From positions 92,734,827 through 92,798,826 of the forward strand of contig NC_057861.1 in assembly GCF_019393635.1 (NCBI RefSeq): DNA of 64,000 nucleotides, read 5' to 3'. The stretch comes from Dromiciops gliroides. Its lineage: Eukaryota; Chordata; Mammalia; Microbiotheria; Microbiotheriidae. Both the position numbers and the translations under genes were made by a program. The notes beneath the pieces were generated by a model. The model saw only the letters and a program-made list of their open reading frames with translations. It searched no databases and was not told where the DNA came from. This document shows positions 43,375 through 54,009 of this stretch, in pieces (position 1 is the first letter of the stretch; each line of letters begins with the position of its first letter).

Positions 43375-43570
43375 ACCACAGGATTATAGATTTTAGGTAT
43401 AGAAGAAACTTTAGGGTCCCATTTTCTTATTTTAGAAATGAGGAAATTGAGAGACAGAGAATTTAACTGACTTGTCTAGGGCCACAGAGCCATTAAGGGT
43501 CTAAGGCAGGATTTAAACCCAGGACTCCCTGACTCCAAGCCAGAGCCCTACCTAGTATAACAGACTCTCT
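43375..43570 (-). mobile_element. MIR-type SINE, old
   Basis: Antisense 'cttattttagaaatgaggaa', 'ttgtctagggccacagagcc', 'atttaaacccaggactccct'. Confidence 0.75.
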
Positions 43571-43774
43571 TTCTGTATAAAAGTAGACCGTATCAAGATT
43601 TCACAGTCTTGATGGCATCAGCATCAGGTTCTCAGCAGCTAAGTTAACCTGCTCTTCTCATCCTGCAAAAGGTGTGTACATACCTTTCCATAAGACCTCA
43701 TTTACATATTCCCTCCTCATTCTTAAGTCTTCTCTTGATTCTTTCAATATTTTGAGAGTACCAATGATCTGTCC

Positions 43775-44185
43775 ATCTCTTATTCTCCTGATATTATCGA
43801 ACCACTTCCTTTCCTGATTCTTTTCTTGATGATGGTATATAAAATGATTCTCTGGGTTCTGCTCATATTGTTGTGCATCAGTTTATAGAAGTTTTCTCAA
43901 GTATTCTCTGAATCTATCCCTTTCATCATTTCATGCCATTTCATCATTATGGCACAGTCATATTACATTAAATTCAGATTCCGGAATTATGTAAGTCATT
44001 CATGAATTCATAGACATCCACTTGGTTTCCAGTTCTGTGGTTCAACAAAAAGTGATTTTGTACACAAAGTTTCTTTTCTTATTTCTTTTATCTCTTTCAG
44101 TATATGCTTAGTAATATTGTTGCTAGGTCAAAGGAGTTTGTTTACTTTTAGGACAAAACTTGAGATTGCTTTTTCAGAATGACTG
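43775..44185 (-). mobile_element. L1 3'-end fragment
   Basis: Antisense: 'ggttctgctcatattgttgt', 'aatctatccctttcatcatt', 'agacatccacttggtttcca', 'attgttgctaggtcaaagga'. Confidence 0.65.
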
Positions 44186-44267
44186 TACAAATTCACTGTT
44201 CAACTATCAATGGGGAGAGAGAGATCGATTGATATATCCCCACTTTTGTTTAAACAGTGAATTTGTA
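44186..44267. repeat. perfect 15-bp inverted repeat at the edge of an L1 fragment
   Basis: TACAAATTCACTGTT at 44186-44200 and its exact complement at 44253-44267, with 52 bases between. The left arm continues L1-like sequence and the right arm leads into TA/TG microsatellite. Confidence 0.8.
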
Positions 44268-44615
44268 TGTGTATGCATGTGTATACATATATGTATATGT
44301 ATATGTATTTACATATATAATCAGTATATATATTAGTGTGCATGTATGCGTATACACATATACACTAGTATATACATACTGATTTATGTGTGTGCATCTC
44401 TCTCTCTCTCTATATATATGTATATATATATATATATGTATATATATGTATATATATGTGTGTGTATATATATATATATATATGTATATGTATATGTATA
44501 TGTATATATAGTGCCACTAGCTATCATGTACTTGATTAAATCCTTGAGAACTGGTGTTAAGACATAAAGATATATGTGTGTGTATGTACGTGTGTGTGTG
44601 TGCGTGTACCAGACA
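44268..44615. repeat. (TA)n/(TG)n microsatellite cluster
   Basis: Long alternating purine-pyrimidine runs with a unique break at 44511-44565. Confidence 0.95.
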
Positions 44616-44639
44616 CCCACCATAAGTCTTTCTAATGCC

Positions 44640-45170
44640 TTTTGGAATCACCTGCAATTTTGATTCTTCAGAAGTAAGGATGTTTTATAATTTTAAGCTA
44701 AGCAACATCCTGAAGAGTACTTTCCATACAACAAGCCTGTCTCTCAAATGCTGTAAATAAGTCTGGCTTAGCCATTCCAAACCAGCACAGGCGCCAGGGC
44801 CTGGGCTTTGTTGCCTATATTCCTCTTGGTGGCATGAATATTTCAAATGGAAACAATACACTTGGACTGTTAACAGGAAAAATACTTTCCACATTAGGAA
44901 TATGAAGAGACACATTAGTACAAATATATACTGGTGCCTAGTGTCCTAACAATACCAGTAGATATTGATGGACTTTTTACCAGTGAAAGCAAATCATCTG
45001 TGCATCTCAACAGTAGTGTTCAATTTCCCACTCCTATGAGAAACACTATGCTGAACTCACTCAGTTATGCCACTACTCTGTTCTTTCCCCCGAGACAGCA
45101 TTTCTGTCCTGAGATGGAAAAGTGCAGACATGTCAAGGACAGAAAGCCAGTTCTGGGAAAAATAAAATTT
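44640..45170. other. non-repetitive stretch between microsatellites
   Basis: No repeat recognised. It has one GC-rich island 'gcacaggcgccagggcctgg' at 44785-44804 in AT-rich sequence. Confidence 0.25.
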
Positions 45171-45174
45171 TATA

Positions 45175-45655
45175 TATAGAGATACATATAGACACACATA
45201 TGTGTCTATGTGTGTATGTTTATGCATATATAGGATTTCCATAACATAGATTTCCAGAATCCATATATGTTTGTGTGTGTATATATATACACATATATGT
45301 ATATATGTTTGTATGTATGTTTGTGTATGTATATGAGTGATCTCCAAGGAACTCTGTACTAGACTTACTTCTATATCTTACCTCTATATCTTTGTGTCTT
45401 TCTGTCTGTTTCTGTATTTCTCTCAGTTTCTCTCTATTTCTGTCTGCTTCTGTTTCTGTCTATATCTATCTCTCTTCCTCTCTATCTGGCTGTCTCTTCC
45501 TCTCTCTCTCTGCCTTCGTTTCTATCTGTCTCTTTCTCTCTCCTCTGTCTCTGTTTCTGTTCTCTGTCTCTGTGTTTCTGTCCATTTGTCCATTCCTCTC
45601 CCTTTCTTCCTTCTTTCCTTCTCTCTCCTTTCTTCCCCCTACTCTATCTCTCATA
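45175..45655. repeat. TA/TG microsatellite followed by a 300-base pyrimidine tract
   Basis: 45175-45335 is TA/TG-rich. 45360-45655 consists almost only of C and T on the plus strand (CTCT, CTGT, TTTCT units). The Leu/Ser-rich frames on plus and the Arg/Glu-rich frame on minus are artefacts. Confidence 0.9.
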
Positions 45656-46213
45656 TAATTGGCTCTCAACAATGAAATTATCTTGTCTATATAGATAATT
45701 CAAAGAGTTAGACAGTGAGCCCTAGACTCTCCTCTAATTTTCAGTCTCATATTAGCAATTAACTGCTGGACATCTCAACCTGAATATCATATAGGCACCC
45801 CAAACTCCCCAGGTCCTAAAGAGAACTCAGTTATCTTTGTCTACAAACTCACTAGTCTTTAAACTTTTCCACTCCTGTTGAGGACACAACCACCTTTCCA
45901 GTCACCCAGGCTTACATCCTTAGAGGAATCTATTACTCTTTCTTCTCATTAATCACCTATATATCCAAATAGTGGCCAATTTTTGTCAGTTTTACACAGT
46001 AATTCCCCACATCCAGCCCCCTTTGCCTACCCACATTTCTATCATCCTAATCCAGGGACCCGTATTTTGTAGCATGGACTATTTGGATGGCCTTCTAATT
46101 AATTGTTCTTTCTGCTTCCAGTCTCACTATTCACCACCACATCTTCTATGCAGCTGCTAAAATAATCTTCCCAATGTATAGGTCTGCTTATGTCCCTCTT
46201 TTGTTCAAGAATA

Positions 46214-46875
46214 GTTGGTGGTATCATATTGGCTCATATGACAGAAAGTAAGAATGATAAATGTTGGAAGGAATATGGGATAACTAGGACACTAATGTTG
46301 GTGGAGTTGTAAACTGATCCAACCATTCTGGAGAGCAATTTGGAACAAAAGGAAGCCCATTAATTGGGGAATGGATGAACAAAGTGTAGCATGTGATTGT
46401 AATGGAATATTATTGCATTATAAGAAATGACCAAGATGATTTCAGAAAAAGCTGGAAAGACTTACATGAACTGATAAAGGCTTAAGTGAATAGAACACAG
46501 TAATATACACAGTAATAACAATATATTACAATGAACAACTATTAATAACTTTGCTATTTTCAGTAATACAGTGATCCAAGACAATCCCAAAGGACTCACG
46601 ATGAAAAATGCTATCAGCCCAGAGAAAGAAATTATAGCATGTGAGTAAAGACTGCTATTTTCTTTCTTTCCTTCCTTCTTTCTTTTTTGAGTTTTCTTCC
46701 ACAAAATTACTGATGTGAACATATGTTTTATAAGGTTACACATGTATAACCTATATCACATGGCTTACCATCTCAGGGAGAGGATAGGGGAAGGATGGAG
46801 GAAAGGAAGGATAGAATTTGGAATTCAAAACTTTAAAAAATGTTAAAACTTGGTTTTACATATAATTCAAATTAA
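46214..46875 (+). mobile_element. L1 3' end inserted into L2
   Basis: Sense copy of the L1 3' region: 'gttggtggagttgtaaactg', 'ccattctggagagcaatttg', 'attaattggggaatggatga', 'tccaagacaatcccaaagga', 'tttggaattcaaaactttaa'. Short target-site duplication AAGAATA at 46207-46213 and 46876-46882. Confidence 0.75.
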
Positions 46876-46999
46876 AAGAATACTTTGTAGGTCTCTATTG
46901 CCTTTAAAATGAAAGACAAATGCCTTAAAGTCTTTTGTAGTATCCATCCACCCTACCTTTCTAGTCATTTCAAATTGCTCCCTTTCATTGAATCTTTGT

Positions 47000-47140
47000 T
47001 ACCCCTCTGAGATAATTCAGTGCTATTATGAAGGCTTCTCCCAAATCTAAGATTATTTTCAAAGTCTGTCCTATAGCTGTGTGCACATAGCATTGTGATA
47101 GGTAGAGCCTGAAAGGGATACAATAGAGTCATATTCTTCC
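47000..47140 (+). repeat. short dispersed element of unknown family, copy 1
   Basis: 'agtgctattatgaaggcttc', 'tcccaaatctaagattattt' and 'tgaaagggatacaatagagt' recur in order at 48855-48965. It interrupts the L2 at 45735-47335, so it behaves as an inserted unit. Confidence 0.6.
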
Positions 47141-47339
47141 AATTCATTATTTCATCTTTTGTCCCTATCCTTTTGCATAGTCCATCTGAATTCCTAGAAT
47201 GTTCTTCCCTTTCACCTTAACCTCTTAGAATATTTAGATTCCTTCATAACTCAATTCAGGAGCCACTTCTGGTAGTCTTTTTGGATCCCTTAGTTGCTAA
47301 AATTCTTTCCTTAATCAAATTTTCTTTCACTTACTTAAT

Positions 47340-47560
47340 GAATATGGCACCTGACTTGGAATCAGGAAGTTTTAAGTTTTAATCCTGTCTCAGAAAGTTA
47401 CTAACTATATAACTCTGGATAAGTCACTGAACCTCTCTGAATCAGTCTCCTCAACTATAAAACAGGTATAAGAATGGCACCAACACTATCTTATAAGGTT
47501 AATGTATAGATCAAAAGAGATTATAGATATAGACATATACATATATAGTTATGTATAGTT
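47340..47560 (+). mobile_element. CORE-SINE (MIR/MAR1 type), old
   Basis: Sense: 'acctgacttggaatcaggaa', 'ataactctggataagtcact', 'gaacctctctgaatcagtct'. Confidence 0.7.
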
Positions 47561-47599
47561 ATAGTTATTTTCATAAATTCTAGTTGTTATCATAGTTAT

Positions 47600-47815
47600 T
47601 ATTGGTAGGTGCTATGTCCTTGGTAGAATGTAAATTCATTGAAGACAGGGATTTTTTTTCCCCAATAAGATCATAGGTGTTGTCTCCCCCATTATAATGT
47701 GAACTCCTCAAAGGCAGGGACCCTGGTTATTTTTTATTTCCTTATTTTGTGTCATTAGCATTTAGTACAGTACCTGGCATACCAGAAGTACTTAATAAAT
47801 GTTTGCTGACTGACT
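47600..47815 (+). mobile_element. L2 3' ends, partial duplicate
   Basis: 'tagaatgtaaattcattgaa' and then a second 'attataatgtgaactcctca', 'taaatgtttgctgactgact'. Two L2 3' ends stand in tandem. Confidence 0.65.
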
Positions 47816-47997
47816 ACCAGAATAAGTATATAACCTTGACAATGGCTTCCATTCTACTTCTTGATCCCAAGTGATTGTTGGTAACAGGTAGAGTTCTATT
47901 ACTACCTTCCACTTTTCCTTTCCATTACTGCTCGCGTCACCTACAATGGAAATGCTTCTGTGATCATAATGTGTACATGACTGTCAGTCGTAATAAC

Positions 47998-48003
47998 ACT
48001 AAG

Positions 48004-48046
<43 letters not shown>

Positions 48047-48066
48047 TGTGTGTGTATATATATATG
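47998..48066. repeat. (TA)n microsatellite
   Basis: About twenty TA units followed by TGTG and more TA. Confidence 0.95.
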
Positions 48067-48099
48067 TTGTGTACATCTTCAAAACAATGAGTTAGCAGA

Positions 48100-48245
48100 G
48101 TCATTATTCACCTCTATTTGACACATGAGGAAATCAAGACACTGAAAAGCAAGTGAGCTACTGTGTCAAACAGTTGATTAGTTTCAGATTGGGGGGCTGG
48201 AATTTAGGTCTTCTCACTCCTACTTCAGTGTTCTTTCTGCTCACT
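48100..48245 (-). mobile_element. MIR-type SINE, old
   Basis: Antisense 'acctctatttgacacatgag', 'gaaatcaagacactgaaaag', 'gctggaatttaggtcttctc'. Confidence 0.5.
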
Positions 48246-48249
48246 GAGC

Positions 48250-48690
48250 CTCAGGCAGCTCTTGGTTCTCCCAACCATCAGCAGTAAACAAAGAGCCCTC
48301 CTTCTGGAGCCTGGAGTGAAAGAATGCATATGTTTACCTAGGTGGAGGCACAAAATGATGGCTTTCACTTATTTATTTATTCACCCCAGAAATGTCTCTG
48401 AGTGCCAGACATTCTAAGCAGATTCCCCTTTCCAAGAAAATGACAGAGATGGCTGCTCAGCACACTGCACCTCAGTTGATGTATATTTTACGATGGCTGG
48501 GATCTGCCTGGAGCTCTCTGGCTACAGCACCAGCTAAGATTGGCAGGTCCAGGCCACGCTTTCATCTGCCATAGCCAAATGGTTCTGAGTCACCTCCGTG
48601 GAGCCTGACTCATGTCCTTACTCCTCAGGCTAGAAGTTAAGGGGTGGGAGTTACAAGGAGACAGATTCCAACTCAAGAGAAGAAAACAAC
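48250..48690. other. non-repetitive stretch with a pair of AP-1-type sites
   Basis: No repeat recognised. Positions 48440-48640 have ordinary complexity, higher GC than the surroundings and CpGs at 'tttacgatgg', 'ccacgctttc' and 'ctccgtggag'. The plus-strand frame 48392-48574 has no domain. Confidence 0.3.
48586..48612. promoter_or_regulatory. two AP-1/NF-E2-type motifs 20 bp apart
   Basis: TGAGTCA at 48586-48592 and TGACTCA at 48606-48612, spaced by 20 bases start to start, about two helical turns. Such motifs arise by chance, but the pair and spacing are notable in a non-repetitive block. Confidence 0.35.
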
Positions 48691-48699
48691 AGTTCCTGA

Positions 48700-48850
48700 C
48701 AATTAGTGCTTACCTAACACAGAATGGCCTGCCTCCGGAGGCAAGTGAGTGCCCCTACTCTTAAAGGTCTTCAAGAAGAAGGTAGTTGATGTTGGTTGGA
48801 AAGGTTGGAAAGGAAATTCCTGCCCAGCGCTAGGCAATCTCTGAGTTCTC
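48700..48850 (+). mobile_element. L3/CR1 LINE 3' terminal fragment
   Basis: 'cagaatggcctgcctccgga', 'aaaggtcttcaagaagaagg' and 'ggaaattcctgcccagcgct' are the last blocks of L3/CR1. Confidence 0.7.
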
Positions 48851-48854
48851 TTTT

Positions 48855-48965
48855 ATCTCAGATATTTTGATGCTATTATAAAGGTTTCTCCCAAATCTAA
48901 GATTATTTGCACATGACACTGGTATAGGCCAAACCTGAAGGGGATACAAAGGTAATGTAATCTCC
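48855..48965 (+). repeat. short dispersed element of unknown family, copy 2
   Basis: Partner of 47000-47140: 'tgctattataaaggtttctc', 'ccaaatctaagattatttgc', 'cctgaaggggatacaaaggt'. A 25-base part between is shorter here. Confidence 0.6.
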
Positions 48966-49425
48966 TAAAAGAGCTGTGTTGGGTTCATACCAATCCAGGA
49001 ATCAAGACCAATCCAGGAATTTGTTTTGCCCGACTATACATGTTTGTAACAGGAACTGTTTTTCTTTTTCTCAATGAGGCAGGTAGAAGAATAGAGAAGT
49101 AAGATTTTATTTATTTAAAAAATAATATTTAATTTGTAAAAGTATTAAAAATAAATATAAGATGTGGGCCCTGGATCTCCAAGCCTTACAGCCTAGCTGG
49201 GGATAGGAGGTACACACAACAGATGTAATAATGTGAAGCAGTGTCTCATTAGTGACCCAATGAGGTCTACTAAAAATTAGATCTCTAAACAGTGAGTACT
49301 ATCTGAGAAGAGAGAAGTCTAAAGTAACTATGGGTTGAAGAAGTCCAGTGGAAGATATGGGATCTCAGTAGGTCCTGGTTGGTTTTCCTGTAGTTGACAA
49401 TGAGAGAGAGGTAAACAGAATTAGT
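48966..49425. other. unassigned
   Basis: 'accaatccaggaat' is repeated directly at 48988-49020. Otherwise nothing recognised. Confidence 0.25.
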
Positions 49426-49429
49426 CTAG

Positions 49430-51440
49430 TCAATAAACATTTATCTAGAACCTGTGTTAGGCTCTGTGCTGAGCACTGAAGATACAAAGCAAGTAAAAGA
49501 CTTTCCTGCTCTCAAGGAGCTCACAGTCTAGTGTCAGAGACAACAGGAAACTAACCATGAACAAACAAGCTACATATGATATGAACTGAAAATAATCAAC
49601 AGGAGGAAGGCACTAGAATTGAGGGATTGGGAAGTGCTTCCTGTAAAAGTTTGGGTTTTACCTAGGACTTGAAAGAAGCCAAAGAAACCAGGAGGAGAAG
49701 ATAAGAAGAGAGAGCATCCCAGGCATGGGGTGGACAGTCAGAGAGAATGCCAGGAGTCAGGAAATAGAATGTCTTGCAGAGGAATAGCAAGGAATCCAAT
49801 GTCACTGGATCCCAAAATACATGGTGGGGAGCAGGAGGGGGGAAGGTGTATGATGAGTAGAAACACAGAAGAGGGAAGGTTATGATCTTAGAGGTGATAG
49901 CCTTTAGAGATCATAGAGTGGGGCAGAAAAGGGGTGGGGGTGACATGGTACAACCTTCCCTGTAGGAATATTACTTTGAAAGCTAAATAGAAGTTGGACT
50001 AGAGTGGGGAGAGACTTGAAGCAGAGAGAGCAACCAGTAGGCTATTTTAGTAGTCCAGGCATGAGGTGATGATAGGAGAGGTGGTAGATGCAAGAGATGT
50101 TATGAAAGTTAAATCAACAAAACTTGATATTGATATGAGGGTGAGACTGAAGAGCTGAAGATGGTTGCTAGGTTTTAAGCCTGAGTGGCAGAGAAGATAG
50201 TGGTACCCTCAACAGTAATAGGAAAGTTCAGAAGAAAAGAGAATTTGGGGAGAGGGAGATAACAAATTCAGTTTGGGACATGTTGAATTTAAGATGCCAT
50301 TAGGATATTCAGTTCAAGATGTCTAATAGACAGTTGGGCATGTGAGGCTGGAGATGTTAGAGCTAAATAAGTATATGAAACATTAGCAAAGGGATAGTAA
50401 TTGAATCCCTGGGAGCAGATGATATCACTGGGTAAAGGGAGAAAAGAAAGGAACAAGGAGAGCACCCTGTGGGACATTCATGGTTTTAGCATGACTTTGG
50501 CAAAAATCTAGAGAAAGAGACTGAGAAAGAATAGTCAGGTAGGGAAGAGGAAAAACAGAAAAGAGAGAAAAGAGAGTTTTAAGGAGAAAATGATAATTTT
50601 CGGTATCATAGGCTGCAAAGAAGTTAAGAAGGAAGAGTATAGAGAAAAGACTCTTAGATTTGGTAAATAAAAAATCACTAATAGCTTCGGATGGAGTCAT
50701 TTCAGTTAACTGATGAGCTCACAGAGCCAGACTGTAGTAATTTTTTAAATTTTTAAATTTTTTTTTTCCTTTTTGCAGGGCAATGAGAGTAAGTGACTTA
50801 ACCAGGGTCACACAGCTAGTAAGTGTCAAGTGTCTGAGGCCAGATTTGAACTCAGGTCCTCCTGAATTCAGGGCCAGTGCTTTTATCCACTGTGCCACCT
50901 GCCTGACCCTGGACCTATAGTAAATTAAGAAGAGAGAAAAAGGAAAGAAAACAGAGGCATATATCTTAGCTTTCTCAAGGGGTTTAGCCACAGAAGGGAG
51001 AAAAGATGTGGGATGATAGTTGACAAAGGTAGATGGATCAGGTTATGGGTTTTTGAGGATGGTGGATATTTAAAGGCCTTAGGAAAGTAACCAGTAGACA
51101 TAGAATGATTGAAGATAAGTGAAAGAGGGGGAATGATAGAAGGAATAATCTGCTATAGAAGACAGGATGGGATCCCTTGTACATGTAACCTTGTGATGGA
51201 GAAGAACTGCCTCATTATGTGAGATAGAGGTAACAGAGAAAGTGACAGAAGGGTTCTAGGAGATGTGAGATGGGGAGAAAGATAGAGGAGAGGGATCTCA
51301 ATGAATTGCCCCAATTGGCAAGAGGGGAATATGAGGTAAAGTTCTCAGATAAGAGTGTGGGAGAAACATGAGACACTTGAGTAGTGATGAAAATGTTTGG
51401 AAGAACTGATGTGGTGAATGGGATGATGAGTTAATACAGG
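49430..51440 (-). mobile_element. long L2 LINE, about 2 kb, with nested SINE
   Basis: The plus strand starts with 'gtcaataaacatttatctag', the reverse of the L2 3' terminus, and keeps antisense L2 blocks in order: 'tctcaaggagctcacagtct', 'gtccaggcatgaggtgatga', 'tttgggacatgttgaattta', 'caccctgtgggacattcat', 'gatgggatcccttgtacatg'. It is the longest L2 here and is full of stops on its coding strand. Confidence 0.8.
50745..50908 (-). mobile_element. tRNA-derived SINE inside L2
   Basis: Antisense, TTTGCAGGGCAATGAGAG tail type, tRNA-like end damaged ('gccacctgcctgaccc'). Flanks 'tagtaatt' and 'tagtaaatt' may be the duplication. Confidence 0.8.
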
Positions 51441-51454
51441 ACATGTAAAAGGAT

Positions 51455-51715
51455 TGGGGAAACTAGATGACACAGTGGGTAGAGTGCCAGGCCTGGAGTC
51501 ATCTTCCTGAGATTAAATCTGACTTCAGACATTTACTAGATGTGTGACCCTGGGCAGGTCACTTAACCCTATTTGTATCAGTTTCCTCATCTGTAAAATG
51601 AGCTAGAAAAGGAAATGGCAAATCAGTCCAATATCTTTGCCAAGAAAACCCCAAATGGGGTCACAGAGAGTTGGACATTGCTGAAATGATTGAATAACAA
51701 TAACAACAAAAAGAG
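51455..51715 (+). mobile_element. MAR1-type CORE-SINE, long form
   Basis: Sense: 'aactagatgacacagtgggt', 'tgtgaccctgggcaggtcac', 'tcagtttcctcatctgtaaa', 'ccaagaaaaccccaaatggg', 'attgaataacaataacaaca'. Confidence 0.9.
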
Positions 51716-51779
51716 TATCTTGCTTCAGTGAGGGATCCACTTGAGATTAGGTAAAATCAATTTGTAGTGGACTCAAGTT

Positions 51780-52050
51780 AAGATGCTTTCATGATTTTTC
51801 TCCAGGTTTCATTCAGCCATAGTTCAGAGTAAAACAAGATTTGGGTTGAGGAATGATCCAAAGTCTCCAGGAACATCCAAGAAATCAGTCTGACTAGAGC
51901 AGAAGACATTTGCTATAACCTAGTAGGACATTAGAAAGGAACAGTGAGATCAGATTATGGAATCTTATCATGTAGGCAATAGGGGATCATTAAGAATTTT
52001 TGAACATGAGTACCATAACAAAAAGGGTGTTTTAAGAAGGCTGTGATTCA
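51780..52050 (-). mobile_element. L2 LINE fragment
   Basis: Antisense 'ggcaataggggatcattaag', 'gaacatgagtaccataacaa', 'ggtgttttaagaaggctgtg' match the part equivalent to 49930-49980. Confidence 0.5.
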
Positions 52051-52059
52051 CAGAATTAT

Positions 52060-52240
52060 AGCTTATTGCAATACAGAATATTTGGTTCAAAGGATGGTAG
52101 AGCTTATCTGTTGAACCCTCTTTATTTTATATTTTAATGAATTTAAGCCAAGAGAAGTCAAATGATTTACCCAAGGTTCCTTCTGAAAGTAGCAAATCAA
52201 TAACTTGGACTCCATCCAAATTGCTTTTCATTGTGCCATT
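52060..52240 (-). mobile_element. MIR-type SINE, old
   Basis: Antisense 'agagaagtcaaatgatttac' and 'ccaaattgcttttcattgtg'. Confidence 0.5.
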
Positions 52241-52249
52241 TTCCACTTT

Positions 52250-52849
52250 TTTAGTTATAAAAAGGTCTAATACAAAAAAAGATGGTACCACTTGTGATAT
52301 GTAGCATTCAGCAATATGGGAAAATGAACAGGGAAGGTGGATTGTGGGGGTAATTCAGCACTAAGATTGGCAGACCATGAATATCAGCAGGACACAGGGG
52401 AAAGGTAGTTAAAGGTAGAGAGTGTTGTTTAATTGTATCGGTTAAATGTAAGATTGAGATTATTAAATATTAAAACCAAAGCAGAGGAGATGGTATTTAG
52501 GGAAAGGTAGAGATGGAAAGTGGGAGGTTGTGGTGGAGACAAAAAATTATTTAGGAAGAATGGGCCAGAGAAAGAGACTGAAGGTCAGGAGAGTCCAATC
52601 ACAGAGAGGAATTTCAGTGTTCAGAATCATGGGGGTGGCATAGTTAGGAGAGATGATGAAATATAGGCTAAATAGATTTCTGATGAAAACTGAAGACATG
52701 GTTCATGGGAGCTGAGGAGGTTAATAGACCAAAAGGCCAGTATGTTTAAGGAGATACCAAAATATTTGCTCGAGAGGGTATAAATATATATGTTGTTCCC
52801 AAATTTAAGGACAGGAGTTGGGGAAGAAAGATGAAGAAACTGAGGCAAA
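52250..52849. other. unassigned, G/A-rich
   Basis: May contain more decayed antisense L2, but no block was clear enough to call. Confidence 0.25.
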
Positions 52850-52990
52850 AGAGGGTAAACTCAGGCTTCAAACTCAGAGATGAAGAAAAGAAGAAGAAGA
52901 ATAAGGAGGAGGATGAGGACAAAGACAAGAATAACAAGAACAAGAAGATGAGGAGGAGGAAGAGAAAGAAGATGAAGAAGAAGACTTCAT
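52850..52990. repeat. purine-rich (GAA/GAG)n tract
   Basis: About 110 bases of almost only A and G from 52868 to 52985. Confidence 0.85.
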
Positions 52991-53019
52991 TAGGTTTGTC
53001 ATAATATTAAGTCTCATTT

Positions 53020-53250
53020 TGTAGTGCTTAAAGGCTGCTGAGTGTTCCGTAGATATAATCTTATTGGCTTTTCACAGCAACAGTGTGAAATGCAGTTATC
53101 AACCTTATTTTACAGAAGAGGAAAATAGGCTTTAGAATAGTTGAGTGACCTGTCCAGGGTCACATGGTTGATCAATATCTTAAAGAGGATATGAATACAG
53201 AACTCCCTGACTCCAATACCATAATAGAGCTATTTACTTCTTTCAGCCCC
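53020..53250 (-). mobile_element. MIR-type SINE, old
   Basis: Antisense 'ttattttacagaagaggaaa', 'gtgacctgtccagggtcaca', 'acagaactccctgactccaa'. Confidence 0.7.
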
Positions 53251-53259
53251 TGACTTTGT

Positions 53260-53597
53260 TGGACAGTCTTACTCAAACTCATATGCTAAGGTATGCTGGT
53301 AGTGCACATAACACACTTTTAAGTTTAATCTGCATTATCAATGTTTCCCATCACTTTCTTAAATTTAAAAAAGCAAAAAACAACGAGGGATCAAGTCCTG
53401 ATTTTTGGCATTTATTGATTGCTGAGGTATAAATTTTCACACTGAAAATTTAACAATTGGCTCTCATGAGCTAATTTGAGCTGGCTCCAGAACATCCCTG
53501 TATGTGCAAATAAACCGTGGACCATCTTCAAACTGTATATATGGAATTAGAATAGGATCAGCATGAACCAGTCATTGGGTTTTATGAGCATGTAATT
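53260..53597. other. non-repetitive stretch, candidate conserved non-coding element
   Basis: No repeat recognised in 53330-53597. It contains an octamer-like 'tatgtgcaaataaa' and 'catgtaattaatt'. Confidence 0.3.
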
Positions 53598-53753
53598 AAT
53601 TCCATCCCATATTTCTACCTCCCTTGTTTCATGTGGCATGTGTGTTCTGAAAAATAGGACAATAAAACTCATTTCAGGAACAATGAATATTTGAGGAAGT
53701 AGCAGAAAGAGTCCTGATTCTAGATTTTAAAGCAATAAATTTAGATCTTACCT
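53598..53753 (+). repeat. local duplication, copy A
   Basis: About 155 bases shared with 55774-55925: 'aattccatcccatatttcta', 'cttgtttcatgtggcatgtg', 'atatttgaggaagtagcag', 'aaatttagatctta'. Its last 65 bases are the start of a MIR that continues to 53815 here but not in copy B. Confidence 0.8.
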
Positions 53754-53815
53754 CTCATGCTTATGAAGACAAGTCACTTAGGCTCTTTGGGCCTCAATTT
53801 CTTCATCTGTACAAT
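53690..53815 (+). mobile_element. MIR-type SINE, old
   Basis: Sense: 'agcagaaagagtcctgattc', 'gacaagtcacttaggctctt', 'cctcaatttcttcatctgta'. Confidence 0.65.
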
Positions 53816-53824
53816 GATTTAAAT

Positions 53825-54005
53825 GTATTAGACTTAGAGTTATAAGTGACCTTAGAAACCACATATGTAAATCCTTTAATTTTACAGTTAAGGGAACTGA
53901 GGTTCAGAGAAATAACATACCCAAACTCACATAGACTAAAGAATGAGTAAGAACTTGAACGCAGCTCCTCTGACTCCAGGGCCAGCATTCTTTCCACTAC
54001 ATTTC
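53825..54005 (-). mobile_element. MIR-type SINE, old
   Basis: Antisense 'cagttaagggaactgaggtt', 'gaacgcagctcctctgactc', 'ccagcattctttccactaca'. Confidence 0.7.
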
Positions 54006-54009
54006 TCTT

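Larger units (their letters stand above)
45735..47335 (+). mobile_element. L2 LINE split by an L1 3' end and by a short unknown element
   Basis: L2 order runs 45735-46213 ('ctggacatctcaacctgaat', 'cttctatgcagctgctaaaa'), 46876-47000 ('ctattgcctttaaaatgaaa') and 47140-47335 ('tcctagaatgttcttccctt', 'aattcaggagccacttctgg'). Confidence 0.8.

Noticed and set aside
45337..45675. 112-codon plus-strand frame that looks like a membrane protein
   Set aside because: The hydrophobic string is produced by the CT-rich tract; codon content is CTN/TCN/TTN only.
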